Below are positions 1 to 8,403 of a stretch of DNA of 29,640 bases, in pieces; position 1 is the stretch's first letter; every line of letters starts with the position of its first letter. Made by a program: the position numbers and the translations under genes. The stretch is taken from contig DFKI01000027.1 in NCBI GenBank assembly GCA_002373325.1, forward strand, positions 6,019-35,658, in the 5' to 3' direction. Below the pieces are notes generated by a model. The model worked only from the letters and a program-made list of their open reading frames with translations. It did not search any database and was not told the DNA's origin. Origin of the DNA: Treponema sp. UBA3649 (GTDB lineage: Bacteria > Spirochaetota > Spirochaetia > Treponematales > Treponemataceae).

Positions 1-12
1 GGGGGGGGGGGG
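1..12. repeat. Poly-G tract at contig start
   Basis: The window opens with 12 consecutive G residues, followed directly by AT-rich DNA. The true tract length is unknown because the sequence begins inside it. It could be a genuine homopolymer that broke the assembly, or an artefact of poly-G read ends from two-colour sequencing chemistry. It lies about 40 bp upstream of a candidate promoter for an outer-membrane protein gene. Confidence 0.7.
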
Positions 13-53
13 TATATTTTTAACAAATTTTAAAGAAAATCTAAAAAAAGTTA

Positions 54-81
54 TAGACAAAACTTTGAGTTAGATTAAGAT
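54..81 (+). promoter_or_regulatory. Candidate sigma70 promoter for the surface operon
   Basis: TAGACA (54-59) and TAAGAT (76-81) are separated by 16 nt. The -35 matches consensus at 5 of 6 positions and the -10 at 4 of 6. The predicted start near 88 would leave a leader of about 75 nt before the ATG at 162. The surroundings are very AT-rich, so chance matches are easy and the call is tentative. Confidence 0.35.
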
Positions 82-161
82 GATTTTCATGGAAAAAATG
101 AGGAAAATCAAATTCCCCGAAAATTCCACATCTTAGTTTTATCTCAAAAGGAGAATCTATA

Positions 162-1766
162 ATGAAAAAGAGAATCTTGGCATTTGCTGCGGCAACATTT
201 TGCGCGGCTTTTGTTTCAGCTCAGACATCGGAAGTGAACAAGGCCACAGCCGGTCTGATTGGTGACGACATGATTGACAACCTTGCTTTCGGAACTGAAA
301 AAGGTGAGGGTGGCATTGTCTTCGCACAGTTTGATGACCCATACAACTTTAAGGCCGGTTTCGGAAACTGGTTTTCGGATTCACTCTGGATTTCTGTCTA
401 TGACAGCTGGAACAACAGCGGAAGCCTTTCTGACAGTGCAAGAGTGACAAAAACCTACGGCACGACTGACGGAGTGAACATTGACTACATCGATGAGGAA
501 AAAACACTTGCTGATGGATATTCATCTTCAGCATTTGATAACACTCTTGGTGTAGGCTTGAATTTCGGTGTCTTCGGCGCTCAGATTCTGTGGGATGCAG
601 ACTGGACTTTCTATGACGGAGCTTACATCGTTAATGCGGCACAAGGAGACTGGGGAGCAGGAACTTATGAAACCTCATCCGACAAATACGACACGCCGAC
701 AGGAACAAGGACGACAGAAAAATACGACAACATCCAGAATTTTGATCAGTACAACACATTTACCGTGAACTTCAAGGGTGCTGGCGTGGAAAATCTTGGT
801 GCCGTTGATTTCTATGCGAAGCTCAACAAGGTCTCTTTCGGCTGGTACAATACGACACACGCAAATGACTACAGCAATGTTGTAAACGTAAACGGAGCCG
901 ACACGACAAAAATCAACGCGTCTCTTACGGACATCCAGCAGACCTTGGCTCCCGGACTTGAGTTCGAGCTTGGACTTAGCCTTCCGGGACTTGGAGTCAT
1001 AAAGCCGAGCCTCGCATTTACGGATTCTTTCGGGATATGGTTCAAAGCATGGAACCGCTCAAAGACTCATACAAAAGTGGATGAGACAGCCACCGAGACT
1101 ACGACAACGACAAACGACTATTCCGCAGCACCGGGCTCAGATTTCGACTTTGCAAACACTTTGACTCCGAAATTCATCTGTGACTTTGATCTTGGCGAAA
1201 ACCTCACTCTCAAAGCCCAGGTCTCAGCCGCTATTGGTGTGGGAATCTCTGATGACAAGGCTGACACATACACATACACGACTACCAAAACGACGCTTAA
1301 CAAGACGACCGGAGCCAAGACTGTAACGAAAACAACTGTAAATGGTGCTGGTAATCAGAACACTAATTCATTTACGACTTCAATCGCACCGGACTATGCC
1401 ATCGGTCTCGTCTACAAGGCAAACCCCGGCAAGCTGAACCTGAACCTCGGAGCTCATGTGGAGCGCGGTTCCTATCAGTGGGATACTACTACCGTTACCA
1501 ACGCCAACATCAACACTGTCACCACAAGAGAAGATACAGATAAGTTTGGAAATGTCACAGGATATAAGACTGTGAATGTTGCAGCAGGCGGAACGGAAAG
1601 CAAGACCGTCACATACAGAGCTCCTTCTACCACCACAACTTCTCTCAGCCTCGGAACCACATGGTTCATTTCCGACAGCGTGAAGCTCGACGCATATTAC
1701 TCAGGAAGTTTCACAAGCTTTTTTACAGCCGGAAGATTTGGTCTTGACCTTTGCGTGATGTTCTAA
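162..1766 (+). CDS. Putative outer-membrane beta-barrel protein
   Basis: This encodes 534 residues. The ATG at 162 is preceded by AAAAGGAG (146-153). The first 20 residues form a type I signal peptide (MKKR start, hydrophobic core, likely cleavage after VSA before QT). The rest is rich in alternating hydrophobic/polar stretches, aromatic residues, Gly and Thr, without hydrophobic helices. The protein ends in Phe, with hydrophobic residues at alternating positions (FGLDLCVMF), the pattern recognised by BAM-type outer-membrane assembly. Several Thr-rich segments (around 310-325, 365-400 and 440-460) look like surface loops. Homopolymer-rich upstream DNA and two downstream lipoprotein genes suggest a surface-exposed complex. 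I do not recognise a specific family; porin or adhesin are both possible. The localisation call is firm, the function is unknown. Confidence 0.75.
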   Translation: MKKRILAFAAATFCAAFVSAQTSEVNKATAGLIGDDMIDNLAFGTEKGEGGIVFAQFDDPYNFKAGFGNWFSDSLWISVYDSWNNSGSLSDSARVTKTYGTTDGVNIDYIDEEKTLADGYSSSAFDNTLGVGLNFGVFGAQILWDADWTFYDGAYIVNAAQGDWGAGTYETSSDKYDTPTGTRTTEKYDNIQNFDQYNTFTVNFKGAGVENLGAVDFYAKLNKVSFGWYNTTHANDYSNVVNVNGADTTKINASLTDIQQTLAPGLEFELGLSLPGLGVIKPSLAFTDSFGIWFKAWNRSKTHTKVDETATETTTTTNDYSAAPGSDFDFANTLTPKFICDFDLGENLTLKAQVSAAIGVGISDDKADTYTYTTTKTTLNKTTGAKTVTKTTVNGAGNQNTNSFTTSIAPDYAIGLVYKANPGKLNLNLGAHVERGSYQWDTTTVTNANINTVTTREDTDKFGNVTGYKTVNVAAGGTESKTVTYRAPSTTTTSLSLGTTWFISDSVKLDAYYSGSFTSFFTAGRFGLDLCVMF

Positions 1767-1780
1767 TCAAGGAGAATGGA

Positions 1781-3373
1781 ATGAAAAAAAACATAAAACG
1801 GGGACATAATAAAGCGGCTGCGCTTCTTTCTCTCGTTTCCTGTGCCTCCCTCATGCTTGCGTCCTGTGCTCCCGACATTGACGGAACCACCGCGAACTAT
1901 GAGGAAAAAAAGCAGGAGCTGAACGCAGACCTTGGTTTGAAAGCTTTGGATTATTCATCTGAGGATGGATATTCATCTGCCATTGTGCTTGGAACGACTT
2001 CGTTGGATTCAGCCCAAAAGAATTCTGACGTGAGCCTCTCTGTCTACACAAAGACAAAACTTGACAAGGAGAGCCTTAACTCTGCCATAACCTTCTACAG
2101 TCTCAAGACCAATACGGACAATGAACTTTTTTACCCCATACATGACGCGGTTCTTGAGAAGAGTCTTGTCACTGTGAGCGAAAGACCCACTGATTCGTAT
2201 GATCCAATAATATCAGACGGTGTTGCTACGTCAATCTCTTACGAGATAAACGCTGAGTCCGTTACTACAGACAAAATAGCCGTTGTTGTTGATGCCACAA
2301 AACTTCGCGATGTGTCGGGAAATCTTCCCCTGAATCTGAACAACAACAAAGTTTTCGGTGAGGCAGCGGACAGTTTCGTCTCTTACATTTCGGTGTTTGA
2401 GAAGAATGACGGTACGGCGACCGATTCCTTGGGATATAATTATCCGGAGACATTCAATTATGTCTACACTCCCGTTCAGGTTTTAGGATTTTTATCAATC
2501 ACTCAGAACTCCTCTGATGGAAGTTGCTATGACATTTGGATTCCTGCTACCGGCGTACCGAACGAATCCGGCTCTGTAGTCTATGATGAGACTCTTTCCG
2601 ACACTTTGAAGCGTTGTGCGAAAATCCGTGTCGCATTGCCTGAATCTACCGTGGCGGAAGATCAGAGCCTGGACTGGACTTACGACTCTTCGAGCTATGC
2701 GTACAAGGCAACTACAGGATCTCTCCCATACGGTACGAAAATCCTTGGGCTCGTTTTTGAGATTCCGGAGATTTCTGTTCCCCAGAATCTTGAGAAGGTA
2801 TACGGACATCCTGCCGTCGCTTTGACTGAGATTCTTTCCGTAGGTTCAAAATATCTTCAGGAACCTTACTCCAGCACGACGCTGAATTTCATCAAGGATG
2901 AGCCTGAGTTCATTGTGAGCGACTATTCCGATCCTGCTGATTCTGCATGGACTTCTGGTACTTTCTATGAATATGACATTCAGCTTGCACAGATAAGTCT
3001 TTTGTCTGTCTCATATAGCACTAAGGCAGCCGAAGAACGCACCTACGGTGGCGGACTTCACTCCGTCGGAGACTACTACACATTCGAGGTCTCTACCAGG
3101 CTTGGAGCAACACTTTCTACCTACGAGGATTTTATCCTGACGGACAGTTATAACAGAAAGATTGAGTCTGTGAAAAGCTTTGTGAAGAATGCGGACGGTT
3201 CTTTACGCACGGTCTACATTGCGACAAAAATGCCATGTTCTTCACAACCTAAACTCTGGGTTGGAAGCGGCACGACACTCTCTCAGAACGCGGCTCATCC
3301 AAGGCAGCTCAAGTTCGGAACCTTCAAAAATGTTTCGAAAGGAGATGTCAGCGGTTATGTCAATCTTCGTTAG
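1781..3373 (+). CDS. Putative surface lipoprotein, first tandem paralogue
   Basis: This encodes 530 residues when started at the ATG at 1781, which has AAGGAG at 1769-1774. An in-frame TTG at 1751 would overlap the previous gene and is less likely. The N-terminus is basic and hydrophobic with a lipobox LASC, so Cys29 is the predicted lipidated residue. A short DGTT motif follows at 35-38. The body is predicted to be beta-rich and has no family I recognise. It shares an ordered set of motifs with the next gene: DGTTA, (F/Y)YPxHD, NKIAxxVDATKLR (about 167-176), VYGHPA (about 340) and QLKFG near the C-terminus. It starts 14 nt after the barrel gene stops, so co-transcription is likely. Confidence 0.8.
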   Translation: MKKNIKRGHNKAAALLSLVSCASLMLASCAPDIDGTTANYEEKKQELNADLGLKALDYSSEDGYSSAIVLGTTSLDSAQKNSDVSLSVYTKTKLDKESLNSAITFYSLKTNTDNELFYPIHDAVLEKSLVTVSERPTDSYDPIISDGVATSISYEINAESVTTDKIAVVVDATKLRDVSGNLPLNLNNNKVFGEAADSFVSYISVFEKNDGTATDSLGYNYPETFNYVYTPVQVLGFLSITQNSSDGSCYDIWIPATGVPNESGSVVYDETLSDTLKRCAKIRVALPESTVAEDQSLDWTYDSSSYAYKATTGSLPYGTKILGLVFEIPEISVPQNLEKVYGHPAVALTEILSVGSKYLQEPYSSTTLNFIKDEPEFIVSDYSDPADSAWTSGTFYEYDIQLAQISLLSVSYSTKAAEERTYGGGLHSVGDYYTFEVSTRLGATLSTYEDFILTDSYNRKIESVKSFVKNADGSLRTVYIATKMPCSSQPKLWVGSGTTLSQNAAHPRQLKFGTFKNVSKGDVSGYVNLR

Positions 3374-3394
3374 GATTAAGGAGGCATGAAAATT

Positions 3395-5254
3395 ATGAAA
3401 AAAACTTTCAGACCACTGGTTCTTTCACTTTCCATCTTTGCGTTGGGCTTTGTTTCCTGCGTGCAGGGATTTGACGGAACGACAGCGGACTTCTCGCAGC
3501 AAAAGGATGCTTATACAGGAAACTACGGAGTAACCAGTGCGTATGGCTTAAGAGACTATAGTGTTTCTCTCTCAGATTCATCCGGCTCTGTTATCAATGC
3601 AGCGACAAATACTCTGGATGTCAAGGTACAATTCAATTGCGATTTTGATCTTGATGAAGGCAGCGTGGAGAATGCGCTCACATTTTTCCGCCTAAAAAGC
3701 AATTCAAAGAACTCGCTTTATTATCCAGAGCATGACGGGGAGATTTCTAAGACCCTGCTTCATGTGCTTGAGTCTACCTCATATTCTTCTACAAACTATA
3801 CCTTTGAGTATCGGCTTGACATGAGCGCTGTGGCAACGAATAAAATCGCCCTTCTTGTTGACGCCACGAAGCTCCGCTACAAGAACGGTCTTGCTGTTTT
3901 GGCATGTGATGGAAACTTGCTTGCGGGTGAGACCACGGATTCTCTTGTAAAATATCTTACGGTCTCCAATTCGGACTCCAGTTTGACTTCTTTGGTAAAT
4001 TTGTATTCGGAAAGCTATGCGGCAAAATGGGACGTAGGCTTATCAGGCTACACTGATTTGCCTGACAGAAAGGTTCGCTTTAATGTAAGAGCTCCTTCGT
4101 CTCCTAGCGGTGAATACGACTCAAGTCTTTCAGAAAGGCTCTCACAAATCTTTAAGATTGAGGTTTTAAAACCATCTTCATCAGCCTGGGAGAGTGCGAG
4201 TCTTTCGTTCACTTTCCATGACGCTGCGTCAACCGACCCCTCAGACCCTTATTCCGCAAACACATATACGGCGGACAGTACGGTACTGGAGCAGGGGACC
4301 AAATGGAGAGTTCTCAGGGATTACTCTGTAAGTCTCGGTGCGGCTCCCGCATGGTTTGAGGAAGTCTATGGACATCCCGCTTTCTACGACAACAGAAATC
4401 TCATTGATGAGGTGGAGTCTGGTCAGATTCCCTATGGAAGCGCTGACACTGACTTTATCTTCGAGTGGGGCGGAGACACGGAATTTACAGGAGCGTCTGA
4501 CTGCACGTACAACAATGCGGTAAATGCCCAGAGCCAGATGTTAAGCGTAAGCACAGAATCGGGGACGAACGTAAAAAAGATTGTGCCGGCTTCCGGTGTC
4601 GTGCTTGATAAAACTGACGGCTTTGTCCTGGTGGATTCTAAAGGCAACATTGTTGAGTCAACTAAGGCCGTATACCACAAGGCGGACGGAAATGTTGACT
4701 ATGTGGCTCTCTCACCGAAGAACACAAGCTACACAGGCTCTCTGAAAGTTTACGTGAACAGTTCTACGACCATCAGGGAAAACAGCTATCATGCTTCCCA
4801 GCTCAAGTTCGGCTGCTACCCTGACAGCTCAAAGGGAAGTCTCTCGGGATACGTGGAGCTTCTTCCGCTCCTTCCGGGAATTCCCGTGTGCCAGGTGTAT
4901 ACATCATATAGTACTAACGTTGCAAGCGGCGAGTATACTTATGTTCCGTTCCTTCAGGCAGATGAGGAGGAGAGCATGACTTACCAATTCATCACGAATC
5001 CCGGAACCTATTATTATATCTACTTTGTGGACTCCGATACAGCAACGAACTTTACCGGCATAGACGATGCCTCAGGCTTGCTTGATGCGGAGTTTTCCGT
5101 AAAGAAGAGCGACGGAACTCTCATTACGTCTGGGGGCAGTTCCTACTCAACTTCTTTCAGGGCAGTGTCTGAAATTACCACAATAACTGTTTCAAAGTCT
5201 TACGCATCTGATATAGGTGCCTGTGCTTTCCGTGTGCGTAAGAGTTTATTCTGA
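3395..5254 (+). CDS. Putative surface lipoprotein, second tandem paralogue
   Basis: This encodes 619 residues from the ATG at 3395. AAGGAGG at 3378-3384 is 10 nt from this ATG but only 1 nt from the in-frame ATG at 3386, so the later start is preferred. The lipobox GFVSC predicts lipidation at Cys22, followed by DGTT at 27-30. The motif order of the upstream paralogue is repeated (VDATKLR near 155, VYGHP near 323, QLKFG near 468). This copy has about 140 extra C-terminal residues after QLKFG, a Ser/Thr/Tyr-rich region that may be an added beta-sandwich domain. It is the last gene of the operon and a terminator follows at 5331. Function is unknown. Confidence 0.8.
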   Translation: MKKTFRPLVLSLSIFALGFVSCVQGFDGTTADFSQQKDAYTGNYGVTSAYGLRDYSVSLSDSSGSVINAATNTLDVKVQFNCDFDLDEGSVENALTFFRLKSNSKNSLYYPEHDGEISKTLLHVLESTSYSSTNYTFEYRLDMSAVATNKIALLVDATKLRYKNGLAVLACDGNLLAGETTDSLVKYLTVSNSDSSLTSLVNLYSESYAAKWDVGLSGYTDLPDRKVRFNVRAPSSPSGEYDSSLSERLSQIFKIEVLKPSSSAWESASLSFTFHDAASTDPSDPYSANTYTADSTVLEQGTKWRVLRDYSVSLGAAPAWFEEVYGHPAFYDNRNLIDEVESGQIPYGSADTDFIFEWGGDTEFTGASDCTYNNAVNAQSQMLSVSTESGTNVKKIVPASGVVLDKTDGFVLVDSKGNIVESTKAVYHKADGNVDYVALSPKNTSYTGSLKVYVNSSTTIRENSYHASQLKFGCYPDSSKGSLSGYVELLPLLPGIPVCQVYTSYSTNVASGEYTYVPFLQADEEESMTYQFITNPGTYYYIYFVDSDTATNFTGIDDASGLLDAEFSVKKSDGTLITSGGSSYSTSFRAVSEITTITVSKSYASDIGACAFRVRKSLF

Positions 5255-5330
5255 GCATAAGTGCTGAAAATAAAATGGGGAGGTCCAGGACCTTGAGCGT
5301 TCTTGATTTCCCCGGAATTCCTCTTTTTTG

Positions 5331-5365
5331 CCTCTTGCATCGGAAGGTGCAGGAGGTGTTTTTTT
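5331..5365 (+). terminator. Intrinsic terminator of the surface operon
   Basis: CCTCTTGCA (5331-5339) pairs with TGCAGGAGG (5348-5356) over 9 bp with one G-T pair and an 8-nt loop. TG and then a run of T (5359-5365) follow. There is no matching A-run on the 5' side, so it should act only on plus-strand transcription. It directly abuts the stop codon of the convergent gene at 5367. Confidence 0.7.
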
Positions 5366-5366
5366 C

Positions 5367-5873
5367 TCATCTTGTTCTGTAAGGCTTTGTGTATTTGAAA
5401 AATTTCGGTGCCCTGTAATCAACGTGCCAGCCGCCGGTATAGAATCCGTTTTGATTTGCCGTGGGACTTACGAAAATCACTTTGAGGGCAGGGCTTCCTG
5501 TTTTGTACTCGAAGGAGTTTGAGATCCACTCACCGTCGTTTTCCAGAATCATTCCGTCCTGCATTTCCACCGGGGTGCGTACAGAAATCAGGTATGTTCC
5601 TTCCATCATCTCAAGGTGCAGGACCGAGCCTCCGCGAAAACATCCCTTGTAATAGTTGTGCGTCCAGTGCGGTTTTGTCTGCATGTCGTAGTACCAGCTC
5701 ATGTTCAGTGAGATGATTTTGTCGCTCGCGTCGTTTCCGTCCATGTCGGTGATTTCCAGAAGGCAGGGAATGTCGTTCATGTGTCCGTAATTTTCCGGCC
5801 TGTAAATTTCAAGTGAAAAGGCGAGTCCTGAAAAAATCATTGCGAGAAATGAAAGTGTTTTTTTGAGTCTCAT
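5367..5873 (-). CDS. Small secreted protein of unknown function
   Basis: This encodes 168 residues from the ATG at 5873 (complement). An upstream in-frame TTG at 5900 would immediately follow the previous gene's stop, but the ATG is preferred because a signal peptide begins there (MRLKKTL, hydrophobic core, GLAFS near residue 20). The mature part is rich in aromatic residues (WYY, HWTHNYY, GGWHVDY) and predicted to be beta-structured. No family is recognised. It lies 27 nt downstream of the metallo-hydrolase gene on the same strand, so it is probably co-transcribed. The ribosome-binding match (AGGA) is weak and close to the ATG, which suggests translational coupling. Confidence 0.65.
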   Translation of the reverse strand: MRLKKTLSFLAMIFSGLAFSLEIYRPENYGHMNDIPCLLEITDMDGNDASDKIISLNMSWYYDMQTKPHWTHNYYKGCFRGGSVLHLEMMEGTYLISVRTPVEMQDGMILENDGEWISNSFEYKTGSPALKVIFVSPTANQNGFYTGGWHVDYRAPKFFKYTKPYRTR

Positions 5874-5900
5874 AATCCTATTTTCGGATTTCGTGGACAA

Positions 5901-6773
5901 TCAGTTGAGGTCGAAGTTGTAGTAGACTCCGGGCTGTGTCATTCCTGCGAAACCGTTTTCCTTCGCGTCGTAGTTCACGAAATTGTCGGCGTAGTGGCAG
6001 AGAAAGATTTTTTTCTTGATTGCAGGATCCAGACTTTTGAGCTCGTCGATGCTTGTGTGGACTCCGCCCGTGTAGCTCTGGCAGTCATGGAAAATATACT
6101 CGGGGTGATAGGATGCCTCAATCCAGGAGAGAAGCTCGGGGTCGAATCTTGTGTCGGCGGGAAAGAGGATTCTGTTGTCAACGAGGATTCCCGTGCTCCA
6201 AGCACTTTCTTTCCACGATGGAACTCCGTCTGGCATGTGCATGGTGCGGAAGAATTTCACGTTGATTGATCCGCATCTGAATTCCCACATCGGACGCGGA
6301 ACAAGGCAGAGCGGACGCGGTTTTATCTGCTCGAAGTAATCGTCAAAGCTCAGGTAATGTCCCGGAACATCCTTGTTGTACGGGGTCTCACGGCTCTCAC
6401 CATAGCTGAGTCCTCCCTTCAATGTTTCGTTCCAGAGCAGTTCCTTGTACGAGTCGTTTATGTAGATTTTGGGACGGGTCTTTGTGACGTATCTGTGCAT
6501 GAGCGCAAGTTCCTCAACTCCGCCCGCATGGTCTGAATGTGAGTGGGAGATAAAGACATTCTGCACTTTCATAATCGCGGACTTATATTTATGAAACGCG
6601 ATGGGGCACTGGGATCCGCAGTCAACAAGGAGATGATCATCCCCCTTTATGATGAGAAGATTATTCTGAAAATTTTGTTTTACGAAGGCGCTTCCTGTCC
6701 CAAGAAAAAAGAATTCCAGTGAGCCGTCGTTGTTTGTAAGTCGCAGTGATTCATCAAAAGGCAGTATTTTCAT
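5901..6773 (-). CDS. Metallo-beta-lactamase-fold hydrolase (RNase Z-like)
   Basis: This encodes 290 residues. The ATG at 6773 is preceded on the minus strand by AGAGGGAA at about 8 nt. The fold is shown by LGTGSA (24-29), VDCGSQ (50-55) and the metal-binding signature HSHSDH at 77-82 followed by AGG. Later His/Asp candidates are HDCQSY and LCHYADN. The arrangement resembles the RNase Z/phosphodiesterase branch of the superfamily more than true beta-lactamases, but it is shorter than typical tRNase Z and I cannot see a clear exosite arm. The product is probably a cytoplasmic di-zinc hydrolase with unknown substrate. It is first in a two-gene minus-strand unit with the small secreted protein. 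Confidence 0.8.
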   Translation of the reverse strand: MKILPFDESLRLTNNDGSLEFFFLGTGSAFVKQNFQNNLLIIKGDDHLLVDCGSQCPIAFHKYKSAIMKVQNVFISHSHSDHAGGVEELALMHRYVTKTRPKIYINDSYKELLWNETLKGGLSYGESRETPYNKDVPGHYLSFDDYFEQIKPRPLCLVPRPMWEFRCGSINVKFFRTMHMPDGVPSWKESAWSTGILVDNRILFPADTRFDPELLSWIEASYHPEYIFHDCQSYTGGVHTSIDELKSLDPAIKKKIFLCHYADNFVNYDAKENGFAGMTQPGVYYNFDLN

Positions 6774-6846
6774 CTCAATTCCCTCTTCTCTTTTTCGGAA
6801 TCCCCGGATGAATGTATTAGCGTTTTTTTTGTTGATTCCCGGGGAC

Positions 6847-6873
6847 TTGTTTTTTGCCGTGTTTCGTTATAAA
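6847..6873 (+). promoter_or_regulatory. Candidate promoter for the flavodiiron protein gene
   Basis: TTGTTT (6847-6852) and TATAAA (6868-6873) are separated by 15 nt, slightly short of optimal, about 40 nt upstream of the ATG at 6914. It lies in the divergent gap between the hydrolase and flavodiiron genes. Confidence 0.4.
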
Positions 6874-6913
6874 ATCAGTGTGACAAAAAACTATTTGAGG
6901 AGCGTCTTGCCTT

Positions 6914-8104
6914 ATGCACATAAGTGATGTAATCAGATATATCGGAGTGAACGATCACGACATCGATCTTTTTGAGGGACAGTTTGAGGTTCCGAACGGA
7001 ATGGCGTACAACTCATACATGCTGATTTCCGACAAAATTGCCGTGATGGATTCCGTTGACGCAAGGTTCGGGGATGAGTGGATTAAAAACATTGAGTCGG
7101 TCTTGAAAGATTGCGGTGGCAGAACGCCGGATTTTCTTGTGGTGCATCACATGGAGATGGATCACAGCGCGAACATAAAGACCTTCGCGGAAAAATATCC
7201 CGGGGCGAAAATCGTCGCGTCAAAGGTCGCATTTTCTATTATGAAAAATCTTTTCGGAACTGATTTTGCAGACCGTCAGATTGTCGTGGGTGAGGGCTCG
7301 AAACTTGAGCTTGGCGCGTCCGAGGGGGAGTGTCCCTTGTGTTTCGTCACGGCTCCCAACGTGCATTGGCCTGAGGTCATAATGAGCTATCTGGAAAAAG
7401 AGAGGACCGTTTTCAGTGCCGACGCTTTCGGAAAATTCGGCGCTCTTGATTACGAGGATCCTGATGGATGGGCATGTGAGGCACGTCGCTATTATTTTGG
7501 AATCGTCGGCAAATTCGGTGCGAACGTTCAGGCTCTGCTCAAAAAGATTTCCGGCCTTGACATCAAGAGAATATGCTCGCTGCATGGTCCCGTGCTTGAT
7601 GAAAATCTTTCCTATTACATGGACACGTACAACATCTGGTCTGGCTACGGAGTGGAAAGCGAGGGCGTGGCGGTTTTCTACACATCGGTTTACGGAAACA
7701 CAAAATCAGCCGCGGAAAAAATCTCGCAGACTCTGATTGACAAGGGATGCCAGAAGGTTGTCCTGAATGACCTTGCCCGCGAGGACATTTACGAGTGCGT
7801 TGAGGATGCGTTCCGCTATGGAAAAATCATCCTTGCGACCACAACTTACAACGGAGGCGTGTTCCCGAAAATGAAGGAGTTCATCAGTCTGCTCACGGAA
7901 AGAAATTTCCAGAAGCGCAAAATCGGCCTGATTGAAAACGGAAGCTGGGCACCTGTCGCCGCAAAGGGAATGACATCGCTTTTCGAGGGATGCAGGGAAA
8001 TCACATTCCTAGAAAACAAGGTCACGATAAAAACCGCAGTCACCCGGGACACAATCACCGCGCTTGAAAAAATGGCCGACGAGATTCTTTCGTCGTCGTG
8101 GTAA
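6914..8104 (+). CDS. fprA: Flavodiiron protein (FprA/A-type flavoprotein)
   Basis: This encodes 396 residues, the usual length for a class A flavodiiron protein. Residues 1-250 form the metallo-beta-lactamase-like di-iron domain, with the HxExDH signature at 79-84 (HHMEMDHS context) and probable further iron ligands His151, Asp170 and His224. Residues from about 252 form a flavodoxin domain, with the FMN phosphate loop TSVYGNT at 257-263. The family reduces O2 to water or NO to N2O in the cytoplasm of anaerobes, using electrons from rubredoxin or a similar donor. No rubredoxin gene is adjacent. AGGAG at 6897-6901 is about 12 nt from the ATG. The gene appears monocistronic, with a strong terminator at 8115. 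The O2 versus NO preference cannot be told from the sequence. Confidence 0.93.
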   Translation: MHISDVIRYIGVNDHDIDLFEGQFEVPNGMAYNSYMLISDKIAVMDSVDARFGDEWIKNIESVLKDCGGRTPDFLVVHHMEMDHSANIKTFAEKYPGAKIVASKVAFSIMKNLFGTDFADRQIVVGEGSKLELGASEGECPLCFVTAPNVHWPEVIMSYLEKERTVFSADAFGKFGALDYEDPDGWACEARRYYFGIVGKFGANVQALLKKISGLDIKRICSLHGPVLDENLSYYMDTYNIWSGYGVESEGVAVFYTSVYGNTKSAAEKISQTLIDKGCQKVVLNDLAREDIYECVEDAFRYGKIILATTTYNGGVFPKMKEFISLLTERNFQKRKIGLIENGSWAPVAAKGMTSLFEGCREITFLENKVTIKTAVTRDTITALEKMADEILSSSW

Positions 8105-8114
8105 ATCGCAGATT

Positions 8115-8143
8115 AAAATCACCGATTAGAATCGGTGATTTTT
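8115..8143 (+). terminator. Strong intrinsic terminator after the flavodiiron gene
   Basis: AAAATCACCG (8115-8124) pairs perfectly with CGGTGATTTT (8133-8142) around a short ATTAGAAT loop. The right arm runs into a T-tract. The symmetrical A and T flanks would allow termination from either direction. Confidence 0.85.
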
Positions 8144-8149
8144 AGGATG

Positions 8150-8265
8150 GTCAAAAAGTAAGAAAAATGTCATTATCGGGCTTGACCCGATAATCTATAT
8201 CGTTGTATTGTAAGGTTTTATAGATTGCCGGATCAAGTCCGGCAATGACAAATCATATTTTTGAC
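8150..8265. repeat. MITE-like composite of two inverted 28-nt palindromes
   Basis: Two hairpins face each other. ATTATCGGG/CCCGATAAT with loop CTTGA lies at 8172-8194, and ATTGCCGGA/TCCGGCAAT with loop TCAAG at 8224-8246. The first unit reads GTCATT to AATCT and the second AGATT to AATGAC, so the pair is itself an inverted repeat. The outer ends are perfect 8-bp terminal inverted repeats, GTCAAAAA (8150-8157) and TTTTTGAC (8258-8265). No coding capacity is present. It abuts the partial dispersed repeat that begins at 8266. Confidence 0.75.
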
Positions 8266-8351
8266 GGCACCTTGGTTCTCACCGTAAATGAAAACTTTTT
8301 TTTAGATTTACAATTCCTGGCTTTGATTCAGATTCGTACTTGTCTTCTGCA
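8266..8351 (+). repeat. Dispersed repeat, partial copy (3' module only)
   Basis: This 86-nt segment aligns with the 3' module of the longer repeats at 18689-18775 (opposite strand) and about 26722-26800. Shared blocks are GGTTCTCACCGTAAATGAAA, AGATTTACAATTCC and a GATT(T/C)G(C/T)ACTTG-type end finishing in CTTCTGCA. The core module seen in the other copies is absent; the palindromic element 8150-8265 sits exactly at its expected junction. The thiB promoter begins 18 nt downstream. Confidence 0.75.
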
Positions 8352-8368
8352 CGGATTTTTATGACCAT

Positions 8369-8396
8369 TTGACATAATCTTGTTTTTGTGTATAAT
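8369..8396 (+). promoter_or_regulatory. Near-consensus sigma70 promoter of the thi operon
   Basis: TTGACA (8369-8374) and TATAAT (8391-8396) are both perfect hexamers with a 16-nt spacer. Transcription should start near 8402-8404, which is the first base of the riboswitch P1 stem, so there is essentially no leader before the aptamer. Confidence 0.9.
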
Positions 8397-8403
8397 GGAT
8401 GAC

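Noticed and set aside
5281..5293. AGGTCC-A-GGACCT palindrome after the surface operon
   Set aside because: A one-base loop cannot form an RNA hairpin, there is no T-tract, and nothing shows an operator. The real terminator is at 5331.
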